Source of the DNA: an uncultured Bacteroidales bacterium
Lineage (GTDB): Bacteria; Bacteroidota; Bacteroidia; Bacteroidales; Paludibacteraceae
DNA length: 6,190 nt
Reading direction: 5' to 3'
Assembly: GCA_937886455.1 (NCBI GenBank)
Contig: CALGCU010000018.1
Coordinates: 1-6,190, forward strand
Part shown: positions 1-6,190 of the stretch, piece after piece
How positions within the stretch are numbered: the stretch's first letter is position 1
Layout: each line of letters begins with the position of its first letter
Program-made: the position numbers and the translations under genes
The notes under the pieces: model-generated
What the model was told of the DNA's origin: nothing
Database searches by the model: none
What the model saw: only the letters and a program-made list of their open reading frames with translations

Positions 1-7
1 AAATCTT

Positions 8-58
8 CTCGATTTTGTCCGAGGCTTGTCCTTGGCAAAATCGAGTTGGTTTTTTTTG
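8..58 (+). terminator. Intrinsic terminator, plus strand, for a gene left of the window
   Basis: A perfect 10-bp inverted repeat, CTCGATTTTG (8-17) and CAAAATCGAG (36-45), can be extended inward by CCGAGG (19-24) pairing with CCTTGG (30-35), with one G-T pair and a bulged T at 18. This leaves a five-base loop. A T-rich tail with eight consecutive Ts (51-58) follows on the plus strand. The minus-strand side has no T tract, so the terminator is directional. No plus-strand gene lies within the window, so it probably ends a gene just to the left, convergent with the two genes here. Confidence 0.75.
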
Positions 59-190
59 TATGGGTGGCGGACACGGCACGCCGTTTGAATAAATTGCTTG
101 TGCTCGGCAATTAGAAAACAAGTTTTCCATTGCGCTTGCTTAATCGCAATTTTGAATAAATTGGTGTTGGATGTTATTTTATCGGGCAGG
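59..190. other. Non-coding intergenic stretch with small inverted repeats
   Basis: No credible coding region is visible on either strand between the two convergent terminators. The stretch holds CGGC-AC-GCCG at 74-83, AATTGC/GCAATT stems at 92-97 and 107-112, GAAAAC-AA-GTTTTC at 114-127, ATTGCG/CGCAAT stems at 129-134 and 145-150, and a 13-bp direct repeat (separate entry). The + strand hexamers TTTG (151-154) and TATTTTAT (175-182) loosely resemble a Bacteroidota promoter, but they face into the end of a convergent gene and are not called. Confidence 0.6.
84..163. repeat. Pair of 13-bp direct repeats flanking stem-loops
   Basis: TTTGAATAAATTG occurs identically at 84-96 and 151-163, 67 bases apart. 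Between the copies lie three short dyads: AATTGC/GCAATT, GAAAAC/GTTTTC and ATTGCG/CGCAAT. The first dyad overlaps the left repeat copy, and the last abuts the right one. No transposase or coding sequence is present. It may be a small non-coding interspersed element or simply AT-rich intergenic DNA; the sequence alone does not decide. Confidence 0.45.
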
Positions 191-233
191 AATAAAAGAA
201 CGAGAGGACAATGGTTAGTTTTGTCCTCTCGTT
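191..233 (-). terminator. Intrinsic terminator after the gene ending at 259
   Basis: A perfect 13-bp stem pairs 199-211 with 221-233 (arms AACGAGAGGACAA and TTGTCCTCTCGTT) around a nine-base loop. Read on the minus strand it is followed by CTTTTATT (198-191). It begins 25 bases past the TAA at 259-261, the usual position for a terminator. That spacing supports 259, not 354, as the original end of the upstream coding region. Confidence 0.85.
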
Positions 234-258
234 GTGTTTGAGTGATGTATCGATAAGG

Positions 259-402
259 TTATTGGATGACTATTTTTTGTACCATTTGTCTTCCGTCCAT
301 GAGTGTCATCTCAATGATATAGATACCGGCACGCTGTGGAAGTCGTATGATATTCATGCCCTCTTCAAAACAGAATTCATCACACAAAACTCCCATTCCA
401 TC
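259..402 (-). pseudogene. Out-of-frame T9SS sorting-domain tail of the preceding gene
   Basis: This is the C-terminal end of the signal-peptide gene starting at 3020, displaced into another reading frame. The frame read from about 393 gives GVLCDEFCFEEGMN, then RLPQRAGIYIIEMTL, and ends QMVQKIVIQ before TAA at 259-261. The G-x-Y-I-I core and the K-I-V-I-Q ending are hallmarks of a type A T9SS C-terminal sorting domain, and the neighbouring gene ends with the matching KLIVQ. The frame is closed upstream by a TGA near 462, so the switch must lie between about 460 and 357. The best join places it at about 391-402, because the main frame reads ATIQAM there and this frame continues GVLCDEF, matching a continuous sorting-domain strand pattern. 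The 259-3020 span is one base short of a multiple of three, so a single missing base would restore about 920 residues. A 2- or 5-base insertion would also explain it: AATGG and the preceding GATGG form an imperfect 5-base duplication here. A real mutation and a sequencing or assembly error cannot be separated. Confidence 0.88.
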
Positions 403-3020
403 GCTTGTATGGTTGCTGCCGCTCCAGATTGATAGAATGTTTGTTCGAGTCGGATTTCTTCTTCAGCGGGTGTGAGCATTACAGGTGTGAATGGGCATGT
501 GAGTAATTCTTTTTCTCCATTTTGTGTGATACCCAACTGGTAATATGAGTTTGGATTGAGATTAACTCCGTTTCGATAGAGCACGTTTCCGTTTTGTCCT
601 TCCATTGGCAAGCCATTTTCATACCATTGTAGTGTAGCCCCAATGAAGTCGTATCCTCCATTGTGTTGTTCGTTTTTAAGTCCTAATACATCGTTCCATC
701 TTTGCGCTATGACATCAGAGGGATAGTCCACTTTGTAGGTGAGTGGTAATGTGTCAGCCACACAATGTCCATAAACCAGCAGGTTTGCCTTATAGTATCC
801 CGGTTTCATATTTGTAGTCGGTACACTCAGTGTATTGGCTGTGACATGAGTAAGAACTTTTTCTCCTGTTTCATATTCCACTTCACAGCTATCCAGATTT
901 CCCGAGATGAGTTGGTATGGCAGCACAAATTCTGCTGTTTCGGGGCAGACTTCAAATATAGAATCCGGTACAGTAATTTTCACCGGTTCTTTTCCAAATG
1001 TTGCATCTATGTCTTGTGTGAATATGTCCTCACATTCACCGTTGGCAATTGAAGCTTTGAGTGTGACGGTATAGTATCCATAACGTTTGTAAGTGTGTAC
1101 AGGACTTTCCTCGTAGGATGTGGTTCCATCACCGAAGTCCCAGAAGTAAGCATCACATTGATTAGCCGCTACTCCTTTTCTTGTATATACATAACTCTTG
1201 TTGGTGAAAGCCACTTCCACTTGACAATCTTTCTCCGTCATGGTGTATTCCATGCCAGCAGAGGGGAATCTTGGTAGAAGAGAAGCTGAGAGTTCAAAGT
1301 AGCATTTAGTAGATTCCTTATTATCTTCCAGATATGTGAGTCGGCATATATATTCAGAAGTGTCATTTTGCAATGGTTGGAATTTGTTAGTTGTAGAAAC
1401 AGTGGTGTCGGGGTTGCTGGCAGGATACCATCTATATGCAAACCCTTCCGGCACACCGAGTGCTTCGACAGTATTATCACCACAAGAAAGTCCAGATATA
1501 CGTGCAGCAGCACAGTCGAGGGTGAAATAGGCATATCCATAGTGACCCGACAGCGAGCAGTCGTAAGTAGCTAACTGTATTTGTATGGTTTGTCCGATGT
1601 AGTCTTCAAGGTTTAATCCCAGTGTTGTCCAATCTTTCCATTCTACGTTACCCGTTTTGTTCCATTGTGCAGTGTTTTTATTTGGAATGAAGTCAGCAGC
1701 TCCACAATCTGGATTAATTTGTGCTCCGCTTTCATCGAGCATTTTGAGTGTGAATCTTGGTTGTTCAGAGTCATTGTGATTTGGATTTTCCAACACAACA
1801 GCATACTTGAGTAGCAAGATAGACATAGTGGAGTCCACTGTGCAGAAGTAGGTAATTCTTTCCGCATTACCCCCTACACCCCAGTTACCCAATCTAACCG
1901 AAGCCACTTCCCCGTCCGGTACCGTTTTGAGTTGGTGTCCAGTTCTCGGGTCGGTTTCTTCCACATCATAATGAATTGTGTGAGAGCTTGCCGCCGAAGC
2001 ACTACCAAAGTCAACAACCCCCATACCCAAGAATGAATACGGTTCACTTAAGTTACCAGTAACTTTTCCGATATCAGCGATAGCCACTTGTGGGTTTTTG
2101 ATATTGATATAGTCCACACACATTTCAGAAGAGACATAAACCAATAGGTTATTATAGACCGACCAAATACTGGTGTCATTTCCACAAATACCTCTAACCC
2201 AAATAGTATAAGTTCCCTTCGTGAGTCCGCTAATAGAGTCCATCGACTCAGTAAGATCTTTATGTTCAGTCCAGAAGGTGGTTTTCGTATTTCTATACTT
2301 CAAGTCATATTTCTCAGCATTTCCATACCAAGCAAATAGTCCAGAAGCATCAGTGATTGCGTGATAGTCAAGTGCTTGCGGTTTAGCGCAAGCCATTTTC
2401 TTTCCTATTTGCACATTGTCAATACATCCAGCCGGACTTCTTGGATTTTCTCCATTATCCGTAGATATCCAGCAGAAAACTAATCTGAAAGGTACTCCCG
2501 TACCCGGCACTTCAAACTGTCCATGTTGCCAATTACGCGCATTGAACATCACGGTGTCTTTTGACAGAGCATTACCTGACCATTGAATCCAATAGGATGT
2601 GAGCCATGTAGGAAGAGAAGCATGATTTGTCGATTGTATGTGTTGTGAAGCTGGTAGCCAACAGACATACATGCGATCCGTGAGATTTCCCATACACTTC
2701 CAATCGAATGCAATTTCGTAGCGTGACCCCACCGGAAGAGTGAACTCTTTGTATGCGATTTGGAGACCAGAGCTCGCTACATAAGAAGCAGAAGTACCAT
2801 TATCAGGGGAGATGTAGATGGATTGATTACCATCGGAGGCAGTAGCCTTTCCGATTGTCCATTTGTTAGGATTATCTTTGTGGTTGTCAAATACCCACCC
2901 CTCAGAATCCTTTTCATTTTCAAATCCGCAGAAATAGGGGAAGTGCATTTCATTTTGCGCGTATATTGCACCCATTCCCAATATACATCCCACGATTAGG
3001 GAAAAGTATCTTTTCATCAT
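354..3020 (-). CDS. Secreted multi-domain adhesin-like protein (MAM-like, FN3-like, PKD), frameshifted near its C-terminus
   Basis: A large exported protein, probably surface-exposed or released, with likely ligand or glycan binding. No catalytic motif was recognised. The open frame encodes 888 residues from the ATG at 3020. Residues 1-21 form a Sec signal peptide ending AIYA before QN. Residues ~24-205 are a MAM-like/choice-of-anchor-J jelly-roll type module (FCGFENE start, IDNVQIG end). Residues ~211-297 look like fibronectin III (start CAKPQAL, then GTYTIWVRGIC). Residues ~303-510 are a Cys-containing module with a GMGVVDFG stretch, of a type I associate with large Bacteroidales secreted proteins. 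An Ig-like stretch follows at ~511-588. Residues ~590-665 are a PKD domain (WDFGDGTT at 627-634, HTYKRYGYYTVTL). Residues ~668-760 are probably another beta-sandwich. Residues ~765-840 form a C-terminal module (WNDVLGLKN, QWYENG). The sorting domain then begins, but the frame leaves it after residue ~874, adds 14 unrelated residues and stops at TGA 354-356; the real tail continues out of frame to 259. The ATG at 3020 is preferred because it directly precedes the signal peptide. A further ATG at 3017 is equally possible. Family names come from motifs, not from a profile search. Confidence 0.9.
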   Translation of the reverse strand: MMKRYFSLIVGCILGMGAIYAQNEMHFPYFCGFENEKDSEGWVFDNHKDNPNKWTIGKATASDGNQSIYISPDNGTSASYVASSGLQIAYKEFTLPVGSRYEIAFDWKCMGNLTDRMYVCWLPASQHIQSTNHASLPTWLTSYWIQWSGNALSKDTVMFNARNWQHGQFEVPGTGVPFRLVFCWISTDNGENPRSPAGCIDNVQIGKKMACAKPQALDYHAITDASGLFAWYGNAEKYDLKYRNTKTTFWTEHKDLTESMDSISGLTKGTYTIWVRGICGNDTSIWSVYNNLLVYVSSEMCVDYINIKNPQVAIADIGKVTGNLSEPYSFLGMGVVDFGSASAASSHTIHYDVEETDPRTGHQLKTVPDGEVASVRLGNWGVGGNAERITYFCTVDSTMSILLLKYAVVLENPNHNDSEQPRFTLKMLDESGAQINPDCGAADFIPNKNTAQWNKTGNVEWKDWTTLGLNLEDYIGQTIQIQLATYDCSLSGHYGYAYFTLDCAAARISGLSCGDNTVEALGVPEGFAYRWYPASNPDTTVSTTNKFQPLQNDTSEYICRLTYLEDNKESTKCYFELSASLLPRFPSAGMEYTMTEKDCQVEVAFTNKSYVYTRKGVAANQCDAYFWDFGDGTTSYEESPVHTYKRYGYYTVTLKASIANGECEDIFTQDIDATFGKEPVKITVPDSIFEVCPETAEFVLPYQLISGNLDSCEVEYETGEKVLTHVTANTLSVPTTNMKPGYYKANLLVYGHCVADTLPLTYKVDYPSDVIAQRWNDVLGLKNEQHNGGYDFIGATLQWYENGLPMEGQNGNVLYRNGVNLNPNSYYQLGITQNGEKELLTCPFTPVMLTPAEEEIRLEQTFYQSGAAATIQAMEWEFCVMNSVLKRA
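2958..3020 (-). other. Signal peptide coding region (Sec type I)
   Basis: The first 21 residues have a short basic start (MMKR), a hydrophobic core (FSLIVGCILGMGAI) and an A-x-A-like cleavage site, IYA before QN. This fits T9SS cargo, which must first reach the periplasm by Sec. IVGC at residues 9-12 resembles a lipobox, but it lies too close to the N-terminus and in the middle of the hydrophobic core, so a lipoprotein is unlikely. Confidence 0.85.
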
Positions 3021-3041
3021 AGTTTGTGTTTTCTGTTTTAT
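3021..3041 (-). promoter_or_regulatory. A-rich leader without a Shine-Dalgarno sequence
   Basis: The minus-strand sequence ATAAAACAGAAAACACAAACT lies directly before the paired start codons ATGATG. It has no GGAGG-like element. A-rich leaders of this kind are usual for Bacteroidota, where translation initiation depends little on Shine-Dalgarno pairing. It supports a start at 3020 or 3017. Confidence 0.5.
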
Positions 3042-3080
3042 AAAAAAGGGTGTGCCCTCCCTCACGGAGAGCACTACCCC
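3042..3080 (-). terminator. Intrinsic terminator between the two secreted-protein genes
   Basis: On the minus strand, GTGCTCTCC (3074-3066) pairs with GGAGGGCAC (3060-3052) over nine base pairs with one G-T, around the loop GTGAG. The stem continues outward as GGGT (3079-3076) pairing with ACCC (3051-3048) past a single bulged A (3075). Six Ts (3047-3042) follow immediately. It sits 14 bases after the TAA of the upstream gene and 21 bases before the start of the next one. It should end most transcription of the upstream gene; if the downstream gene lacks its own promoter it would act as an attenuator. Confidence 0.85.
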
Positions 3081-3093
3081 AATACTGACGTTT

Positions 3094-6000
3094 TTATTGA
3101 ACAATTAATTTCGTTCTGAATACATCACCATCGTCTGTTGTCATCTTGATGAGATAAGCTCCAGATATGGTGAATCCACCCAATTGAATTTGTTTTTCCT
3201 TCGTGAGGTCAAAGACAGTTTCTTTTACCTTAGCACCTACCGGGCTAAAGACTTCCACTGTTACTTTGTTAGCTTCAAATTCGTGTTGTACAGTGACTAC
3301 TCCACCTCTCTTCACCGGATTAGGTGTGAGTGTGATATTGGTAGCATAAGCTTCATTAATAGCCACAAACGGTTCAACAATCAAGGTGAGTACAACAATA
3401 CTATCACATCCACCATCTGCTTGTATGGTATCTCTATAGATGCCTTCTTCTACGAGATTAGTGAAGCCGTTCTTATTGTAAACTTCTCCTTCTTGGATTG
3501 TGTCACTCAACATGATGAACACTTTTTCAAGAACATTGAGTTTGTAGTTGACAATACTATCACAACCAGAAACCGAAGTGTAGAACACAGGGTATAGCCC
3601 CGGTTTGGTGTAGATTTGTCCATCAATTTCATAAGAATCACCTTGACAGATGTTGATTTCTTCAGTGATGTTGTACACCGGATTAACAGTGACATTTACA
3701 GTGACAGTACTATCACATCCTTCAACAGATTTGAATGGTTCAGCATACGTACCCGTTTCGGTGATAACTTGAGTACCGAGTGTGTAGGATTCACCTTGAC
3801 ACAACTGAACATCCAGCGTAAATTCGTAATTATCAACCACAGATAGGTTCAATGTGTAGATACTATCGCAACCTGTGATTGTGTTGTATTCATCCGTGTA
3901 TCTGCCAGCTTCTTCCAATGTCTTCGTTCTCCAATTGTAAGGCAATTGTGAACGGCAGATGGTCAATTCTTCTTCAAAGTTATAAGAAGGATTTACAGTG
4001 AGGTCTAATACCACCACGCTATCGCATCCCAAAACAGTAGTAGCCATATTGACATAGGTTCCAGTTTGGTTTGCTTTGAATCCGAATTGTTCATACACTT
4101 CACCTTCACATATAGTTGCCACAATCGTGTCAGAGGAAGCTTCACCCATGAGTGAGAGTGTGTAGAGTGTATCAGCGGTCAATTCATTAGTTACCATACG
4201 CGTGTAGATGTATGGTTCAGCTTGTGGCATTACTTGCAGAGCCGGGATGTCAAATCCGTTTTCACGATAAGCGTATCCAGCAGATGTGGTGTCAGCAATA
4301 GCCACCGGAATGGTTTGGCTTATGCGTATGTTATCCAAGTGGATTACGCGGTATTCGTTGATAACAGACGATTCACCCATGAATGCAACTTGAATGATTT
4401 GTCCGGCATATTTGCTCAAGTCGAACAAATACTTCTTACCCTCAGCAGGGATTTCACTATATGCATAGTCACCCTCTTCGTCATTCCAGATGATAGCATT
4501 ATCTTCTTTCCATGTGCGTCCGTTGTCGGTAGAAACGAGCACTGCGAAGATGTCGTCAGCTACGGTTTCCGTCACTTGTGTACAGAGGTCTGTCACAGAA
4601 GATGAAGAAGATATAATTTTACCATCCGTCAATGCAAGGTCGAATGTCAACTGTGATTGTCCTTCCGGAATAGCGATATTCGGTGTAACCATCCAGTCGG
4701 CTGTAGTACCAGAAACTGTATGGTGTTCTCCGTAGCTTTCCACATATTGGTAGGTACGCACTGTGAGTTTAGCATGTGATTCTGTGAAAGAGCAAGCAGA
4801 TTCCGCACGTTTCCATTCAGAAGAAGAGGCATAAAGAGGTTCTGTGAGCGCAACACCTTCAAACACATCTTCCAAGAATCCTCTATACAATTTCCAATCA
4901 GGAATGTCTAACGAAGTTTGAACTGTACCACTAAATGTTTTGAATGTTTCCACAAACGGCAATGTGTAAGGAGTGTACAATGAGTGCATTGTTCCTGTGG
5001 TCCATGCAGTAGTGTCTTTATCTGTGGTAGTGCGCACTGCATAGTAGTATTCCTTATTCGGTTGCATACCATTCACCACATAAGGTTTAGTGGTGACACG
5101 ACCATCATAAACATCAGCCACATAAGTAGCACTATCAAGATTTTCTTTTGTGATTGGAGTAGAAGACACTTTCAAATCCCATGCCTTACCATTGAGCCAA
5201 TCCATTTCTATTTCAGTACCGCTGACGAGTGCATACGAAGTAACATTTTCAGGTTGTGCACACTCTACTTCCTCTATCTTCAGATTGTCAACCGCAGCCG
5301 GTTTTTCACCTTCTCTGATAGAGTTGTAGTTGTTCCAATAGAATGCCACATAGTAAACACCATCTTCCGGAACGAGGAATGAGAGCGTATCCGTAGTCCA
5401 TGCCTTTTGGTCACGCATTGCTTCAGCTGAAATTTCAGCAGTCGCAAAGGAAGGAAGTGTTGAAGAATAGTATCCATAAGACATTCCCTCCATTTTGAGG
5501 TTCTTCATTTCTACTGCAGTTGGTATGAGGAATATACGCATGTAGTCATACTTATCAGTAGGAGTAGAATAATTAGTTGACATAGACGTTTCAGCAGTCC
5601 AATCCAAAACCATTTGATGACGTCCAGCTTTGAATGCAACCGGGCGATAGATGTATGTGTGTGTACGTGCTTTCAGATAATCAAAGTCAGTTCCGTTGTT
5701 AGAAATAAACAAGCATGTGTCATTGGTCTTAGGAGCAGTTCCGAATGTCCATTGGTTTTGTTCAGTAGTGTAAGTTTCCAATTGAACAGCGTTCCATTGA
5801 GCGTTTTGTTCCGCAACCGAGAAGTTGTCAATATATGGGATTTGCACAGGCACAACCGTAGTAGCTCTATTGCCTATAGGAATCCACATGCTTGGACCTT
5901 TATCTTCACAGATAGAACGTACAAATACTTTGTAGTTAGTGTTAGGACGCAGACCTGTCAGTGTAGCGCTTTCCTTACCTTCCACTGTAATAATGACTGA

Positions 6001-6190
6001 GTCGTTGAGGTCAGAATAGTAAAGCACATCATAAGTAGGAGTAGGATATTGCATATCCCATTCAATGTCCAAAGTTGTGTCAGTAGGACGCAGAATATCA
6101 CCACCGCGAGGAGGCACACAACCTATAGAAGCCACTTCAATATTATCATACTTAATATATGCACCATAGTATTGACGGAAAGCGATGTAT
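3094..6190 (-). CDS. Secreted FN3/choice-of-anchor-J adhesin-like protein with GCDS repeats and T9SS type A sorting domain (5' partial)
   Basis: The frame is open to the right edge of the window, so the N-terminus and any signal peptide are missing; 1031 codons are visible. Residues are counted from the first full codon at 6189. Residues 1-20 are the end of a MAM-like/choice-of-anchor-J module (YIKYDNIEV). Residues ~24-110 are fibronectin III (LTGLRPNTNYKVFVRSIC). Residues ~115-308 are a complete choice-of-anchor-J-like module (IPYIDNFS start, AVDNLKIEEV end). Residues ~310-405 are a second FN3 (CAQPENVT, PNKEYYYAVRT). Residues ~410-626 are another choice-of-anchor-J/cleaved-adhesin-like module (LPFVETF, TADWMVTPNI, HLDNIRIS). 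Residues ~627-686 look like a degenerate repeat or linker. Residues ~687-940 hold five 51-52-residue GCDS repeats. Residues ~949-1031 are the T9SS sorting domain. The architecture resembles gingipain-type adhesin modules and other Bacteroidota surface proteins. Substrate and partner are unknown, and no protease or glycosidase active site is visible. It lies upstream of the similar gene at 354-3020, separated by a terminator. Confidence 0.92.
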   Translation of the reverse strand, partial: YIAFRQYYGAYIKYDNIEVASIGCVPPRGGDILRPTDTTLDIEWDMQYPTPTYDVLYYSDLNDSVIITVEGKESATLTGLRPNTNYKVFVRSICEDKGPSMWIPIGNRATTVVPVQIPYIDNFSVAEQNAQWNAVQLETYTTEQNQWTFGTAPKTNDTCLFISNNGTDFDYLKARTHTYIYRPVAFKAGRHQMVLDWTAETSMSTNYSTPTDKYDYMRIFLIPTAVEMKNLKMEGMSYGYYSSTLPSFATAEISAEAMRDQKAWTTDTLSFLVPEDGVYYVAFYWNNYNSIREGEKPAAVDNLKIEEVECAQPENVTSYALVSGTEIEMDWLNGKAWDLKVSSTPITKENLDSATYVADVYDGRVTTKPYVVNGMQPNKEYYYAVRTTTDKDTTAWTTGTMHSLYTPYTLPFVETFKTFSGTVQTSLDIPDWKLYRGFLEDVFEGVALTEPLYASSSEWKRAESACSFTESHAKLTVRTYQYVESYGEHHTVSGTTADWMVTPNIAIPEGQSQLTFDLALTDGKIISSSSSVTDLCTQVTETVADDIFAVLVSTDNGRTWKEDNAIIWNDEEGDYAYSEIPAEGKKYLFDLSKYAGQIIQVAFMGESSVINEYRVIHLDNIRISQTIPVAIADTTSAGYAYRENGFDIPALQVMPQAEPYIYTRMVTNELTADTLYTLSLMGEASSDTIVATICEGEVYEQFGFKANQTGTYVNMATTVLGCDSVVVLDLTVNPSYNFEEELTICRSQLPYNWRTKTLEEAGRYTDEYNTITGCDSIYTLNLSVVDNYEFTLDVQLCQGESYTLGTQVITETGTYAEPFKSVEGCDSTVTVNVTVNPVYNITEEINICQGDSYEIDGQIYTKPGLYPVFYTSVSGCDSIVNYKLNVLEKVFIMLSDTIQEGEVYNKNGFTNLVEEGIYRDTIQADGGCDSIVVLTLIVEPFVAINEAYATNITLTPNPVKRGGVVTVQHEFEANKVTVEVFSPVGAKVKETVFDLTKEKQIQLGGFTISGAYLIKMTTDDGDVFRTKLIVQ
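3097..3345 (-). other. T9SS type A C-terminal sorting domain
   Basis: The last ~83 residues begin ATNITLTPNPVKRGG, pass through VTVEVFSPVGAKV and SGAYLIKMTT, and end FRTKLIVQ. The PNP start, the G-x-Y core strand and the basic-hydrophobic end (K-L-I-V-Q) are the conserved elements of type A sorting domains. In known systems the domain directs passage through the outer-membrane T9SS channel and is removed by the sortase-like PorU during export or anchoring. Confidence 0.93.
3370..4131 (-). repeat. Five tandem ~52-residue GCDS repeats within the coding region
   Basis: The GCDS tetrapeptide is encoded at 4018-4029, 3862-3873, 3709-3720, 3556-3567 and 3400-3411, spaced 156, 153, 153 and 156 bases apart. 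Each unit reads roughly C-x-G-x-x-Y, then G-x-Y, then GCDS followed by alternating hydrophobics ending in V or VxP. In the first four units a Cys in a CEGE, CRSQ or CQG context lies about 28 residues before the GCDS Cys and could form one disulfide per repeat. The fifth unit has IQEGE and lacks that Cys. The repeats are diverged at the DNA level, so they are old protein repeats rather than recent duplications. This type is widespread in Bacteroidota secreted proteins and probably acts as a stalk between the adhesin modules and the sorting domain. Confidence 0.85.

Noticed and set aside
151..182. Promoter-like TTTG and TATTTTAT on the plus strand
   Set aside because: No plus-strand gene follows, and the second element matches the Bacteroidota -7 consensus only loosely.
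354..402. Programmed ribosomal frameshift joining the sorting domain
   Set aside because: No slippery heptamer, internal Shine-Dalgarno or clear downstream stimulatory structure is seen at the junction. A mutation or sequence error is simpler.
211..432. 73-codon plus-strand open frame
   Set aside because: It starts in the loop of the terminator hairpin and runs antisense to the sorting-domain tail. It has no recognisable protein features.
2985..2996. Lipobox-like IVGC in the signal peptide
   Set aside because: The Cys is only at residue 12, with hydrophobic residues continuing after it and a better cleavage site at AIYA before QN. T9SS cargo also normally uses a type I signal peptide.
3021..3104. 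Upstream start at 3104 adding 28 residues to the signal-peptide gene
   Set aside because: It would overlap the preceding gene, read through the terminator hairpin and place 28 residues before an otherwise ideal signal peptide beginning MMKRYF.
3370..4131. Regular ~153-156 base periodicity as a possible CRISPR or DNA repeat array
   Set aside because: The periodicity is at the protein level within one open frame. DNA conservation is limited to the GCDS codons.
3184..6000. Several plus-strand open frames of 60-137 codons
   Set aside because: They are antisense shadows of the long minus-strand gene, rich in Cys, His and Ser as expected from reverse-strand reading, with no domains.
6133..6135. 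GTG at 6133-6135 as the start of the upstream gene
   Set aside because: The frame stays open to the window edge and encodes YIKYDNIEV, the end of an adhesin module, so the gene begins outside the window.

Overview
The window reads as part of a Bacteroidota genome, most likely order Bacteroidales. The evidence is two very large secreted, multi-domain adhesin-like proteins built from MAM-like/choice-of-anchor-J, fibronectin III, PKD and 'GCDS' repeat modules, with C-terminal type IX secretion system (T9SS) sorting domains. The A-rich leader without a Shine-Dalgarno sequence also fits. No species can be named from the sequence.

Both genes are on the minus strand, so transcription runs right to left. 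The upstream gene (3094-6190) enters the window already open, so its N-terminus is missing. It ends in five tandem ~52-residue repeats and an intact T9SS sorting domain. A 73-base gap follows, holding a strong intrinsic terminator and an A-rich leader. The second gene starts at the ATG-ATG pair at 3015-3020 with a clear signal peptide. Its frame closes at 354, but the expected T9SS sorting domain continues out of frame to a TAA at 259-261. As given, the sequence therefore carries a frameshift that removes the secretion signal. A 13-bp terminator hairpin (199-233) follows that TAA.

The left end (1-190) has no recognisable gene. It holds a plus-strand intrinsic terminator (8-58), which implies a convergent gene just outside the window, and a small cluster of stem-loops with a 13-bp direct repeat.

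Both products would be exported by Sec. T9SS would then take them across the outer membrane and release them or anchor them at the surface, where they probably bind glycans or proteins. No catalytic domain was recognised in either. The most notable points are the frameshifted sorting domain, the terminator between two same-strand genes with similar domains, and the regular GCDS repeats, each carrying a possible O-glycosylation site. No wholly new system is evident.
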